Assembly (NCBI GenBank): GCA_021824055.1
Contig: JAKALV010000147.1
Location: 1 to 7,919, forward strand
DNA: 7,919 bases
DNA from: Acidobacteriota bacterium
GTDB taxonomy: Bacteria > Acidobacteriota > Vicinamibacteria > Vicinamibacterales > SCN-69-37
Direction: 5' to 3'
The notes under the pieces: generated by a model
Seen by the model: the letters and a program-made list of their open reading frames with translations, nothing else
Told to the model about the DNA's origin: nothing
Databases searched by the model: none
Translations under genes and position numbers: made by a program
Shown: one piece after another, positions 1 through 6,309 of the stretch
Numbering within the stretch: position 1 is the first letter of the stretch
Layout of the letters: the number at the start of each line of letters is the position of its first letter

Positions 1-1136
1 CGGGCGCGTCCGGCGCCGTCGTGCTCGTGTTCCAGATGCGCCACGGCCGCGTCGTGGATCGCGTGGAACTCAGGGGGTCAGAGCCGTTTTCCACAGATCC
101 GGCCCCAACGGGGTCAGACCCCTTGGGGCCGGAATCTGTGGAAAACGGCTCTGACCCCCTCGAAGTGCTTGCCGCGGCGCTGCAGCAGTTCTACAGCGAG
201 CGCGTGCCGCCGCCGGAAGTGCACGTGGCCCTTGAGCTTGATCCGGCGGAGCGCGAGGCGCTGGACGCATGGTTGTCGTCCCGCGCCGAACGCAAGGTGT
301 CGATCGTCGTCCCCAAACGCGGTGACAAGCGTGGCCTCCTGGACCTCGCCACCCGCAACGCGGCGATGGCGTATCAGCAGCAGTTCGGCCAGGGCGCCGG
401 CGCGGCGTTCGAAGCGCTCGACACGCTGCGCGTCGTGTTGAATCTGCCCGGCTTGCCGCGGCGCATCGAGTGCTTCGACATCTCAACCCTGCAAGGCCGT
501 GACACCGTGGCATCGATGGTCGTCGCGGTCGAAGGGCGGACGAGGAAGAACGAGTACAGGAAGTTCCGGTTAGGGCAAAGGGCAGAGGGCAAAGGGCAGA
601 GGTACAGGGAAGAGGCAGAAGGAAAGAGGGAGATCTTCCTCGACGACTTCGCCGCCATGCGCGAAGTCGTCCTGCGCCGCTACCAGAAACTGATGGAGCA
701 GGGCGGGCCGTTCCCGGACCTGATCATCATCGACGGCGGCAAGGGCCAGCTCGGTGCGGCCTACGACGCGCTGCGCGAGATCGGGCTCGAGCGCCTGATC
801 GCGGTCGGCCTCGCCAAGCAGGAGGAACTGCTTTTCACGCGCGATCGCGACGCCGGGATCGCCTTGCCGCACGACACGCCCGCGCTGCAGTTGCTCCAGC
901 GCATCCGCGACGAGGCGCATCGCTTCGCGATCACGTTCCATCGGGCGTCCCGCACGAAGCGCGACCTGCACTCGGCGCTCGACGACATCGCCGGGATCGG
1001 ACCGCGCCGCCGCAAGCAGCTGCTCACCGCCTTCGGCTCGGTCGCCGGCGTCCGCCGCGCCAGCCGCGAAGAGCTCGCCGCCATTGTCGGCGCCAAGGCT
1101 GCCGACGCCGTCCGAAGACATTTCGAACATCGGTAA
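1..1136 (+). CDS. uvrC: UvrABC system protein C, C-terminal part (5' end outside window)
   Basis: UvrC makes the dual incisions in nucleotide excision repair after UvrA/UvrB find damage. The window enters the gene in frame (codons from position 3), so the GIY-YIG nuclease domain and UvrB-binding motif lie upstream. Visible are the RNase H-like 5'-incision domain, with ECFDIS (Asp codon 477-479), IIIDGGKGQL (Asp codon 732-734) and EAHRFA (His codon 918-920), followed by a C-terminal double helix-hairpin-helix (DDIAGIGPRRRKQLLTAFGS, then a second copy) that binds DNA. All expected catalytic landmarks are present, so the gene looks functional. Two stretches do not belong to the family: about 28 residues encoded by a palindromic element (72-160) between VELR and LEVLAAALQQFY, and about 20 Gly/Arg/Glu/Lys-rich residues (573-634) between EYRKFR and LDDFAAMREVV, where UvrC proteins normally have a short loop. 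The TAA stop lies in the start of a heptamer repeat region. Family assignment is certain; activity is inferred. Confidence 0.97.
   Translation, partial: GASGAVVLVFQMRHGRVVDRVELRGSEPFSTDPAPTGSDPLGPESVENGSDPLEVLAAALQQFYSERVPPPEVHVALELDPAEREALDAWLSSRAERKVSIVVPKRGDKRGLLDLATRNAAMAYQQQFGQGAGAAFEALDTLRVVLNLPGLPRRIECFDISTLQGRDTVASMVVAVEGRTRKNEYRKFRLGQRAEGKGQRYREEAEGKREIFLDDFAAMREVVLRRYQKLMEQGGPFPDLIIIDGGKGQLGAAYDALREIGLERLIAVGLAKQEELLFTRDRDAGIALPHDTPALQLLQRIRDEAHRFAITFHRASRTKRDLHSALDDIAGIGPRRRKQLLTAFGSVAGVRRASREELAAIVGAKAADAVRRHFEHR
72..160. repeat. 89-bp hairpin (REP/MITE-like) element inserted in frame in uvrC
   Basis: The left arm (72-108, 37 nt) and right arm (123-160, 38 nt) are inverted copies that differ by a single extra A in the right arm. 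They flank a second perfect palindrome, GGGGTCAGACCCC (110-122). The outer arms begin and end with related GGGGGTCAGAG / CTCTGACCCCC ends, so the motif occurs three times in nested form. The element stays open in the uvrC frame and encodes GSEPF...NGSDP. Inference: this is a non-autonomous element of the REP/MITE type, of the kind mobilised in trans by a RAYT (IS200/IS605-like Y1 transposase). No transposase is present in the window, and no target-site duplication is obvious. Confidence 0.85.
573..634. repeat. Purine-rich heptamer tandem repeat inside uvrC
   Basis: Four clean heptamers alternate GGGCAAA, GGGCAGA, GGGCAAA, GGGCAGA (573-600). They are followed by degenerate copies (GGTACAG, GGAAGA, GGCAGAA, GGAAAGA, GGGAGAT) to about 634. 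All purine-rich units lie on the coding strand. The stretch adds about 20 residues (GQRAEGKGQRYREEAEGKRE) to a UvrC loop. The 7-nt period and strand bias resemble the short heptanucleotide repeats described in cyanobacteria and seen in other bacteria. Relation to a named family is inference. Confidence 0.75.
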
Positions 1137-1192
1137 TCGGCAATCTGGAATCGGGAAGGTAGACCTCGATAATCGACAATCGGGAATCGATT
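1129..1192. repeat. Degenerate heptamer repeats, ATCGGNA orientation
   Basis: Consecutive units ATCGGTA, ATCGGCA, ATCTGGA, ATCGGGA run from 1129 to 1156. A 15-nt interruption follows, then ATCGACA, ATCGGGA, ATCGATT from 1172 to 1192. These are the reverse complement of the TNCCGAT units further right (1241-1310), so the intergenic region is two opposed arrays. The junction of the first two units creates the uvrC TAA stop (1134-1136). The stretch between the arrays (1193-1240) is not tandem but contains GGCCGAGGCC, a short GC-rich inverted repeat. Confidence 0.75.
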
Positions 1193-1196
1193 TCAA

Positions 1197-1332
1197 GCCG
1201 ATTCGAGATTCCTCACTGGCCGAGGCCTTGGTTTGCCGATTCCCGATTCCCGATTCCCGATTTCCGATTTCCGATTTCCGATTTCCGATTTCCGATTTCC
1301 GATTTCCGATCCGAGATTGCCGATTCGAGATT
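1197..1332 (+). repeat. 14-bp direct repeats flanking the perfect heptamer array
   Basis: GCCGATTCGAGATT occurs identically at 1197-1210 and 1319-1332, on either side of the 10-copy heptamer array. It shares the CGATT theme of the heptamers and is probably part of the same repeat expansion. Confidence 0.6.
1241..1310 (+). repeat. Ten-copy heptamer array (3 x TCCCGAT, 7 x TTCCGAT)
   Basis: Ten uninterrupted 7-bp units: TCCCGAT three times (1241-1261), then TTCCGAT seven times (1262-1310). It has no spacers and no stop codon in any frame on either strand. Because 7 is not a multiple of 3, every plus-strand frame reads the same FRFPISD-type heptapeptide. It ends 33 bp before the chosen start codon of the M50 peptidase. 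This is a simple-sequence array prone to copy-number change; it is not a CRISPR. Confidence 0.9.
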
Positions 1333-1343
1333 CGAGATTGCCG

Positions 1344-1997
1344 ATGTTCCACCGTGATACCCTCAATCGCTTGCCGTCGATTCAACTCCTACAGCAGTCA
1401 CTGCCGCTTCTCGCCGTGCTGATCATGTCGCTCTCGTTTCACGAGGCGGCGCACGCGTTCGCCGCCGACCGCCTCGGCGATCCGACCGCGCGGCAGCTCG
1501 GCCGGCTCACGCTCAACCCGCTCGCGCACATCGACTGGATCGGCACCGTCCTCTTTCCGCTGATCGCGATGTCCTCAGGGATTCCGCTGATCGGCTGGGC
1601 GAAGCCGGTGCCGGTCGACATGCGCAATCTCCGCGAGCCGCGGCGCGATTTCGCCCTCGTGGCGCTCGCCGGCCCGGTCAGCAATCTGATCCTCGCGGTG
1701 GCGGCCGGACTCCTGTTTGAAGCGCACCTGGCGTCGACCGACGCGCCGGGCGTCCTGGCGCAGACCCTGCTCATGGCCGTGATCATGAACGTCATGCTCG
1801 CGCTGTTCAACATGATCCCCGTCCCGCCGCTCGACGGCGGCAACGTCCTGATGGGTCTGGTGCCGCACTCGGTCGCCCGGTCGATCAACTGGCTGCGGCC
1901 CTACGGGTTCCTGATCATCTATGGATTGATGCTGACCGGCGTTCTGACGGCGATCATGGGACCCGTCCAGCATTTCCTGTTATCGTTTCTCCTGTGA
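1344..1997 (+). CDS. Site-2 protease (M50) family intramembrane zinc metalloprotease
   Basis: The product is 217 residues, short like the minimal S2P-type M50 peptidases that lack PDZ domains. The zinc motif is HEAAH (residues 33-37) in SLSFHEAAHAFAADRLGDPTAR, followed by the family's LTLNPLAHID segment (56-64). The third zinc ligand is Asp164 in NMIPVPPLDGG. Four to five hydrophobic segments (about 14-31, 66-85, 103-124, 140-157, 185-203) fit an inner-membrane protein. S2P proteases cut transmembrane substrates such as anti-sigma factors; the substrate here is unknown. ATG 1344 is chosen because the upstream TTG at 1233 would add 37 residues translated purely from the heptamer array. The ATG itself is formed by a repeat-like GCCGATG and has no good Shine-Dalgarno. 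The gene is followed after 10 bp by trpS, so it likely leads the operon. Confidence 0.9.
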   Translation: MFHRDTLNRLPSIQLLQQSLPLLAVLIMSLSFHEAAHAFAADRLGDPTARQLGRLTLNPLAHIDWIGTVLFPLIAMSSGIPLIGWAKPVPVDMRNLREPRRDFALVALAGPVSNLILAVAAGLLFEAHLASTDAPGVLAQTLLMAVIMNVMLALFNMIPVPPLDGGNVLMGLVPHSVARSINWLRPYGFLIIYGLMLTGVLTAIMGPVQHFLLSFLL

Positions 1998-2007
1998 TTC
2001 GGTGGTC

Positions 2008-3003
2008 ATGACGGCGAAAAGACGTGTGTTGTCGGGGATGCGCCCGACCGGCAAGCTCCATCTCGGCCATCTGGTCGGCGCGCTCCAGAACTGGGTCGCG
2101 CTGCAGGCGCAGTACGACTGCTTCTATTGCGTGGTGGACTGGCACGCCCTGACGACGAACTACGCCGATACGAGCGAGATCGTTGCCAACGGCTACGACA
2201 ACGTCGCCGACTGGATCGGCGCGGGCCTCGATCCCGGACAGAGCACGTTCTTCATCCAGTCGCTCGTGCCCGAGCACGCCGAACTCTACCTGCTGTTCCA
2301 GATGATCACGCCGATTCCGTGGCTTGAGCGCGTGCCGAGCTACAAGGAACAGATCGAACAGCTGAATGAACGCGACCTCTCCACGATCGGGTTTCTCGGT
2401 TATCCGCTCCTCCAGGCCGCGGACATCGTCGTCTACAACGCCAACTTCGTGCCGGTCGGCGAAGACCAGGTGCCGCACCTCGAGCTGACGCGCGAGGTCG
2501 TCCGCCGCTTCAGCAACTTCTATCCGTGCGGCCTCGTGGAGCCCCAGGCGATTCTCACGCCCACGCCGCGCCTGCCCGGGCTCGACAATCGCAAGATGAG
2601 CAAGAGTTACAACAACACCATCGACCTCTCGGATACGGCCGAAGACGTGGTGAAGAAGGTCCGGCAGATGTACACCGACCCCAAGCGCGTGCGCGCCGAC
2701 ATTCCGGGGACGGTCGAAGGCAACCCGGTGTTCATCTACCATGACGCGTTCAACCCGAACACCGCCGAAGTGGACGATCTCAAGGCGAGGTATCGGGCCG
2801 GCAAGGTCGGCGACGTGGAAGTGAAGACCAAACTGGCCGCGGCCATCAACACGCTGCTCGATCCGATCCGCGCGCGCCGCGCGGATGCGCTGAAGCGGCC
2901 GGACGACATTCGCGACATCCTGCTCGCCGGCTCCCAGCGCGCCCGCGCCGTGGCGCAGGAGACCATGGAACGCGTCCGCGCGGCCGTGAAGCTGAAGTAC
3001 TGA
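2008..3003 (+). CDS. trpS: Tryptophanyl-tRNA synthetase
   Basis: This class I aminoacyl-tRNA synthetase charges tRNA-Trp in the cytoplasm. The 331-residue product carries the HIGH-type motif HLGH (18-21) in PTGKLHLGHLVGAL and the KMSKS loop at 196-200 in DNRKMSKSYNN. Tryptophan-pocket landmarks LQAADI and VPVGEDQVPHLELTREV lie at about 135-165. Length is normal for bacterial TrpS, with no insertions. ATG 2008 is preferred because it gives the typical short lead-in to the first beta strand (MTAKRRVLSGMRPTG). An in-frame GTG at 2002 would add only two residues and cannot be excluded. The stop overlaps the scpA start by one base (TGATG), which indicates translational coupling. Confidence 0.97.
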   Translation: MTAKRRVLSGMRPTGKLHLGHLVGALQNWVALQAQYDCFYCVVDWHALTTNYADTSEIVANGYDNVADWIGAGLDPGQSTFFIQSLVPEHAELYLLFQMITPIPWLERVPSYKEQIEQLNERDLSTIGFLGYPLLQAADIVVYNANFVPVGEDQVPHLELTREVVRRFSNFYPCGLVEPQAILTPTPRLPGLDNRKMSKSYNNTIDLSDTAEDVVKKVRQMYTDPKRVRADIPGTVEGNPVFIYHDAFNPNTAEVDDLKARYRAGKVGDVEVKTKLAAAINTLLDPIRARRADALKRPDDIRDILLAGSQRARAVAQETMERVRAAVKLKY

Positions 3004-3797
3004 TGGCCGAACCGCGACAGCTGGAATTCGAATCGATCATCGGCGACCTGCCGGTGCACCTGCAGAACTTCGACGGGCCGCTCGATCTGCTGCTGCACCT
3101 GATCAAGAAGCAGGAGCTCGACATCTACGACATCCCGATCGCGCTGATCACCAGGCAGTACCTCGAGTATCTCGAGTTGATGACCGAGCTGAACCTCGAC
3201 ACCGTCGGCGACTTTCTCGTCATGGCGGCGACGCTGATTCACATCAAGTCGCGCACGCTGCTGCCGCGGCCCGACCCCGCGCAGGACGACGCCGAAGAGG
3301 ACCCGCGCGAAGCGCTGATCCGCCGCCTGCTCGAACATCAGAAGTTCAAGGCCGCGGCCGAGCTGCTGCACGAGAAGGAAATTGCGCGCAGCGCCCAGTG
3401 GCAGCGTCCCGACACCGTCGTCAACGACGTTGTGGGATCCGCGCCGGAACCGGAAGTCGAAGTGGATCTGTTCAGCCTGATGGCCGCCTTCCGCCAGGTA
3501 CTCGAGCGCGCCAAGCAGCGGCCGAAGGTGATGCTCCCGCCGGAGCAGATTCCGATCGAAACGCGCATCACGCAGTTGCTCGAGCGCCTGTCCGAGACCG
3601 ACGCGTGCGGATTCGAAGACCTGTTCGAAGACGTGCAGACGCGCTCGGGGATGGTCGTGACGTTCCTGGCGCTGCTCGAGATGATCCGCCTGAAGCTGAT
3701 TCGCGTGTTCCAGCAGGCGAGCTTCGGCGCCATTCGCGTCTACAAGCGCGCGCAGGTAGACGGCGCGCCCACTTTCCAGGGAATGACCCATGAGTGA
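3003..3797 (+). CDS. scpA: Segregation and condensation protein A (kleisin subunit of SMC complex)
   Basis: ScpA is the kleisin that bridges the SMC ATPase heads and recruits ScpB, forming bacterial condensin for chromosome compaction and segregation. The 264-residue protein opens with the hallmark FDGPLDLLLHLIKKQELDIYDIPI (about 23-46), then LDTVGDFLVMAATLIHIKSRTLLP (about 65-88). An acidic linker and the C-terminal winged-helix region (about 185-255, with FLALLEMIRLKLIRVFQ) follow. Length fits the family. The start overlaps the trpS stop by one base and there is only a weak purine stretch upstream, so coupled translation is likely. The gene ends 8 bp inside scpB. Confidence 0.97.
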   Translation: MAEPRQLEFESIIGDLPVHLQNFDGPLDLLLHLIKKQELDIYDIPIALITRQYLEYLELMTELNLDTVGDFLVMAATLIHIKSRTLLPRPDPAQDDAEEDPREALIRRLLEHQKFKAAAELLHEKEIARSAQWQRPDTVVNDVVGSAPEPEVEVDLFSLMAAFRQVLERAKQRPKVMLPPEQIPIETRITQLLERLSETDACGFEDLFEDVQTRSGMVVTFLALLEMIRLKLIRVFQQASFGAIRVYKRAQVDGAPTFQGMTHE

Positions 3798-4401
3798 ACT
3801 CAAGTCCATCATCGAAGCCCTGATCTTCGCGTCGCCCGAGCCGGTGACGATGAAGGCGCTGATGAAGCTGCTGGAATCGGAGCCGAAGGAAGAAATCGAG
3901 TCGGCGATTGCCGCCCTGAAGCAGGATTACGAGCGGCCGGGCGGCCTGCAGCTGGTGGAAGTGGCCGGCGGCTATCAGATCGTCACGAAACAGGAATTCC
4001 ACGAATGGGTGCGCCGCCTGTTCCACGAGCGCACGACCCAGAAGCTGTCGGTCGCGGCCCTCGAAACGCTGGCCGTGATCGCTTATCGCCAGCCGGTGAC
4101 GTCGCCCGAAATCGCCGACGTCCGCGGTGTCAACACCGCCGGCGTGCTGGGGACGCTCGTCGACCGCAAGCTCATCAAGATCGTCGGCCGCAAGGCCGTC
4201 GTGGGCCGGCCGTTCATGTACGGGACCACGCGGGAGTTCCTCGAGCGGTTCGGACTCAACGACATCACCGACCTGCCGAAGGTCGAAGACATGTCGGAAC
4301 TGCTGGGCTTCGATCTGCCCGCCGGGGTGGCGGAGCCGGCGCCGCAGACGGCGCTGCCGTTCGATGCGCTCGGCGGTGACGAGACCGAGCCGATACACTA
4401 G
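3790..4401 (+). CDS. scpB: Segregation and condensation protein B
   Basis: ScpB is a winged-helix dimer that binds the central part of ScpA in the SMC-ScpAB complex. The 203-residue product has two winged-helix units (about 1-80 and 85-165). Diagnostic stretches are LKSIIEALIFASPEPVT at the N terminus and LSVAALETLAVIAYRQPVTS plus RGVNTAGVLGTLVDRKLI in the centre, then GRPFMYGTT. The tail after about residue 170 is acidic and probably flexible. A good Shine-Dalgarno (AGGGA, 3778-3782) lies inside scpA at 7 bases from the ATG, so scpB can be initiated directly as well as by coupling across the 8-bp overlap. Confidence 0.97.
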   Translation: MSELKSIIEALIFASPEPVTMKALMKLLESEPKEEIESAIAALKQDYERPGGLQLVEVAGGYQIVTKQEFHEWVRRLFHERTTQKLSVAALETLAVIAYRQPVTSPEIADVRGVNTAGVLGTLVDRKLIKIVGRKAVVGRPFMYGTTREFLERFGLNDITDLPKVEDMSELLGFDLPAGVAEPAPQTALPFDALGGDETEPIH

Positions 4402-4405
4402 AGGC

Positions 4406-5212
4406 ATGATCCGCCTCAACAAGCTTCTGTCCCAGGCCGGCGTGGCCTCACGCCGCCTGGCCGATCAGCTCATCGCGCAGGGGCGGGTGGTGGTGAACGG
4501 CCACGTCGTGTCCGAGCTGGGCGCGAAGGCGGATCCGACGCGCGACTTCATCAAGGTCGACGGCCGCCGGCTCAAGTTCGACGAAACCAAGCAGTACTAC
4601 CTGCTCTACAAGCCGGCGGGCGTGGTCAGCACGCGGTCGGATCCGCAGCAGCGCGAGACCGTGATCGACCTGCTCTCCAAGCGCGGCGTGCGCGGCTACT
4701 TCTACCCGGTGGGCCGGCTCGATTACGACTCGGAAGGCCTGCTGCTGCTCACCAACGACGGCGAGTTCGCCGAGGTGGTGACGCATCCGCGCCATCAACT
4801 CGAACGCGCGTACGAGGCGCGCGTGCTCGGCGTGCCCGACGAGCACGAACTCGAGCGGTTGCGCAAGGGCGTGCTGATCGAGGGACGCCGCACGCTCGAA
4901 GCCGGCGTGTCGCTGCGCCGCGTGCTGAAGGGGAAGCGCGGCCCCGAGGGCATTGTGGAGATCGTGATCCGGGAAGGCCGCAACCGCCAGGTGCGCCTCA
5001 TGTGCGACGCCATCGGCCACCCGGTGGTGCAGCTCACGCGCACGCGCATCGGGTCGTTGAAGATCGGCGGGCTCAAGCCCGGTCAGGTGCGCGCCGTGAG
5101 TGCGGACGAGATCAAAGCCCTGGCGAAGCGGACAACATCGCCGCCCAGAACCGGATCAGGCGCCAGACCTCCCAAGCCGACGGCGACGCCTCGACGTTCG
5201 CGTGAGAAATAA
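4406..5212 (+). CDS. rluB: RsuA/RluB-family 23S rRNA pseudouridine synthase
   Basis: The enzyme isomerises uridine to pseudouridine in rRNA; RluB modifies U2605 of 23S rRNA in E. coli, and the neighbouring scpAB genes favour RluB over other family members. The 268-residue product has an N-terminal S4 RNA-binding domain (1 to about 48, MIRLNKLLSQAGVASRR). The catalytic motif GRLDYDSEGLLLLTND follows with Asp106 as nucleophile, then YEARVLG and EGRNRQVRLM further on. It starts 4 bp after scpB; AGAGG sits unusually close (1 nt) to the ATG. The conserved core ends near residue 242. The last 26 residues are a basic, Pro-rich tail encoded opposite the C-terminus of the convergent hydrolase gene. 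That tail is probably not conserved. The exact target uridine is inferred. Confidence 0.93.
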   Translation: MIRLNKLLSQAGVASRRLADQLIAQGRVVVNGHVVSELGAKADPTRDFIKVDGRRLKFDETKQYYLLYKPAGVVSTRSDPQQRETVIDLLSKRGVRGYFYPVGRLDYDSEGLLLLTNDGEFAEVVTHPRHQLERAYEARVLGVPDEHELERLRKGVLIEGRRTLEAGVSLRRVLKGKRGPEGIVEIVIREGRNRQVRLMCDAIGHPVVQLTRTRIGSLKIGGLKPGQVRAVSADEIKALAKRTTSPPRTGSGARPPKPTATPRRSREK

Positions 5213-6290
5213 GCGGCGTCAGTAACGACGTCACGCGCGCGTTTCCGTGGGCGCGCAGGTACGATTCGATGGCCGGCGTTTCCGTGTACGGAATCACGTT
5301 GTCGTGCGCCCCATGCAGCAGAAACACCGGCACGTGGGTCGCCGGCGATCGCTCGGGAGACAGCGCCGCCGCGCCGCCCAACTCCTCGATGTAGGGCAGG
5401 AGCTTCGGTCCCATAGTTGTGACATCGCGATTGTTGACCCAGCCCATCACCGTGCGTGCCGGCTCGGGCAGTGCGTTGCCCAGCCGCCGGGCTTCGCTGA
5501 AGAGCGCCGCGGATCGCGGCGGGTCTGTCGCGTCGTCACTCGACGCGTCAAGAAACATCTTCACCACGTGATGGAGTGGTTCGACCTGACCGGCCGGCAC
5601 GAAGTGCGGGAGCGCGGCCAGCAGGATGACGGCCGCGCCGTAGTCGTGCGGCGGCTGCACGCGGCCGTCCGGCAGTTCGCCGGTGCAGAGGTAACGCATC
5701 GCGCGCGGCAGATCGCCGTATCCGCCGAGCGCGGTCACCAGATCGAGTTTGCCGGCCAATGACGGACGGCCCGCGGCGACGAGCGCCAGCCCGCCGGCGA
5801 AACTCACACCGACGATGCCGATGCGGCCCGTCGGCGCGAGATCCGGTTGGGCGGCCAGCCAGCCGGCCACGTCCTCGATGTCGTCGGTCGAGCGGGGCCG
5901 GATGGTGTACACGCGCAACTCCGGCAGCGGCGCGCTGAGCACAGTCAGGCCGGCGGCGGCGAGTTGATGCGACAGCGCGCTCATCCGCGGCTCGTCCACG
6001 CCTCCGCCGTGCACGCCGGGAAACACCGCCACGGTTTGTCCGGTCGGGACGGCCGGCAGATATAGCCGCGTGTGCACCGCGCCGTGGCGCGCGGGGACGT
6101 CGACATCCCGCGTGGTCACCGGCACGACGCGCACCGGCAGCCAGGTGCGCAGCCTCGGGGCGTCGCCGGTCAGGTCGAGAATGAGCGCCGCGGCGCGAAG
6201 GTACGGACGCGACTGCCGCGCGACAACCCACGCGCCGATCAGCACGATGATCAGGAAGATGACGAGACGGAACTTCCGCGCGAAGAGCAT
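5112..6290 (-). CDS. Membrane-anchored alpha/beta hydrolase (dienelactone-hydrolase-like)
   Basis: The 392-residue product starts with an uncleaved-looking signal anchor (about residues 7-25, VIFLIIVLIGAWVV), so the catalytic domain probably faces the periplasm. The fold signs are VAVFPGVHGGG (oxyanion region, about 88-97), a nucleophile elbow GVSFAGG with Ser163, the acid in LLHGAHDNVIP (Asp330) and LISHANVEA (His363). These make a complete candidate catalytic triad. A helical insert (about 195-310) lies between the elbow and the acid and probably forms a lid. The substrate is unknown; esterase or peptidase-like activity is possible. The ATG at 6290 has no clear Shine-Dalgarno. A TATTAT stretch 7 bases upstream could act as a -10 for a leaderless message (speculative). 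The 3' end overlaps rluB by 101 bp, tail to tail, and the start is 19 bp from divergent cmk. Confidence 0.85.
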   Translation of the reverse strand: MLFARKFRLVIFLIIVLIGAWVVARQSRPYLRAAALILDLTGDAPRLRTWLPVRVVPVTTRDVDVPARHGAVHTRLYLPAVPTGQTVAVFPGVHGGGVDEPRMSALSHQLAAAGLTVLSAPLPELRVYTIRPRSTDDIEDVAGWLAAQPDLAPTGRIGIVGVSFAGGLALVAAGRPSLAGKLDLVTALGGYGDLPRAMRYLCTGELPDGRVQPPHDYGAAVILLAALPHFVPAGQVEPLHHVVKMFLDASSDDATDPPRSAALFSEARRLGNALPEPARTVMGWVNNRDVTTMGPKLLPYIEELGGAAALSPERSPATHVPVFLLHGAHDNVIPYTETPAIESYLRAHGNARVTSLLTPLISHANVEASPSAWEVWRLIRFWAAMLSASPGL

Positions 6291-6309
6291 TGCGCAAATA
6301 ATAAGGGGA

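Noticed and set aside
1216..1230. GGCCGAGGCC region as a uvrC terminator
   Set aside because: The inverted repeat has only 4-bp arms and no T-tract; evidence is too weak to call.
1241..1310. Possible CRISPR array
   Set aside because: Units are 7 bp with no spacers; this is a simple tandem repeat.
1233..1343. TTG start giving the M50 peptidase a 37-residue extension
   Set aside because: The extension is encoded entirely by the heptamer array and lies before the normal start of the family; ATG 1344 fits better.
570..1385. Long minus-strand open frame with repeated IGNRKSE and LPFALCPLP peptides
   Set aside because: It is the antisense of uvrC joined to stop-free heptamer repeats; the peptide is repeat translation, with no family resemblance.
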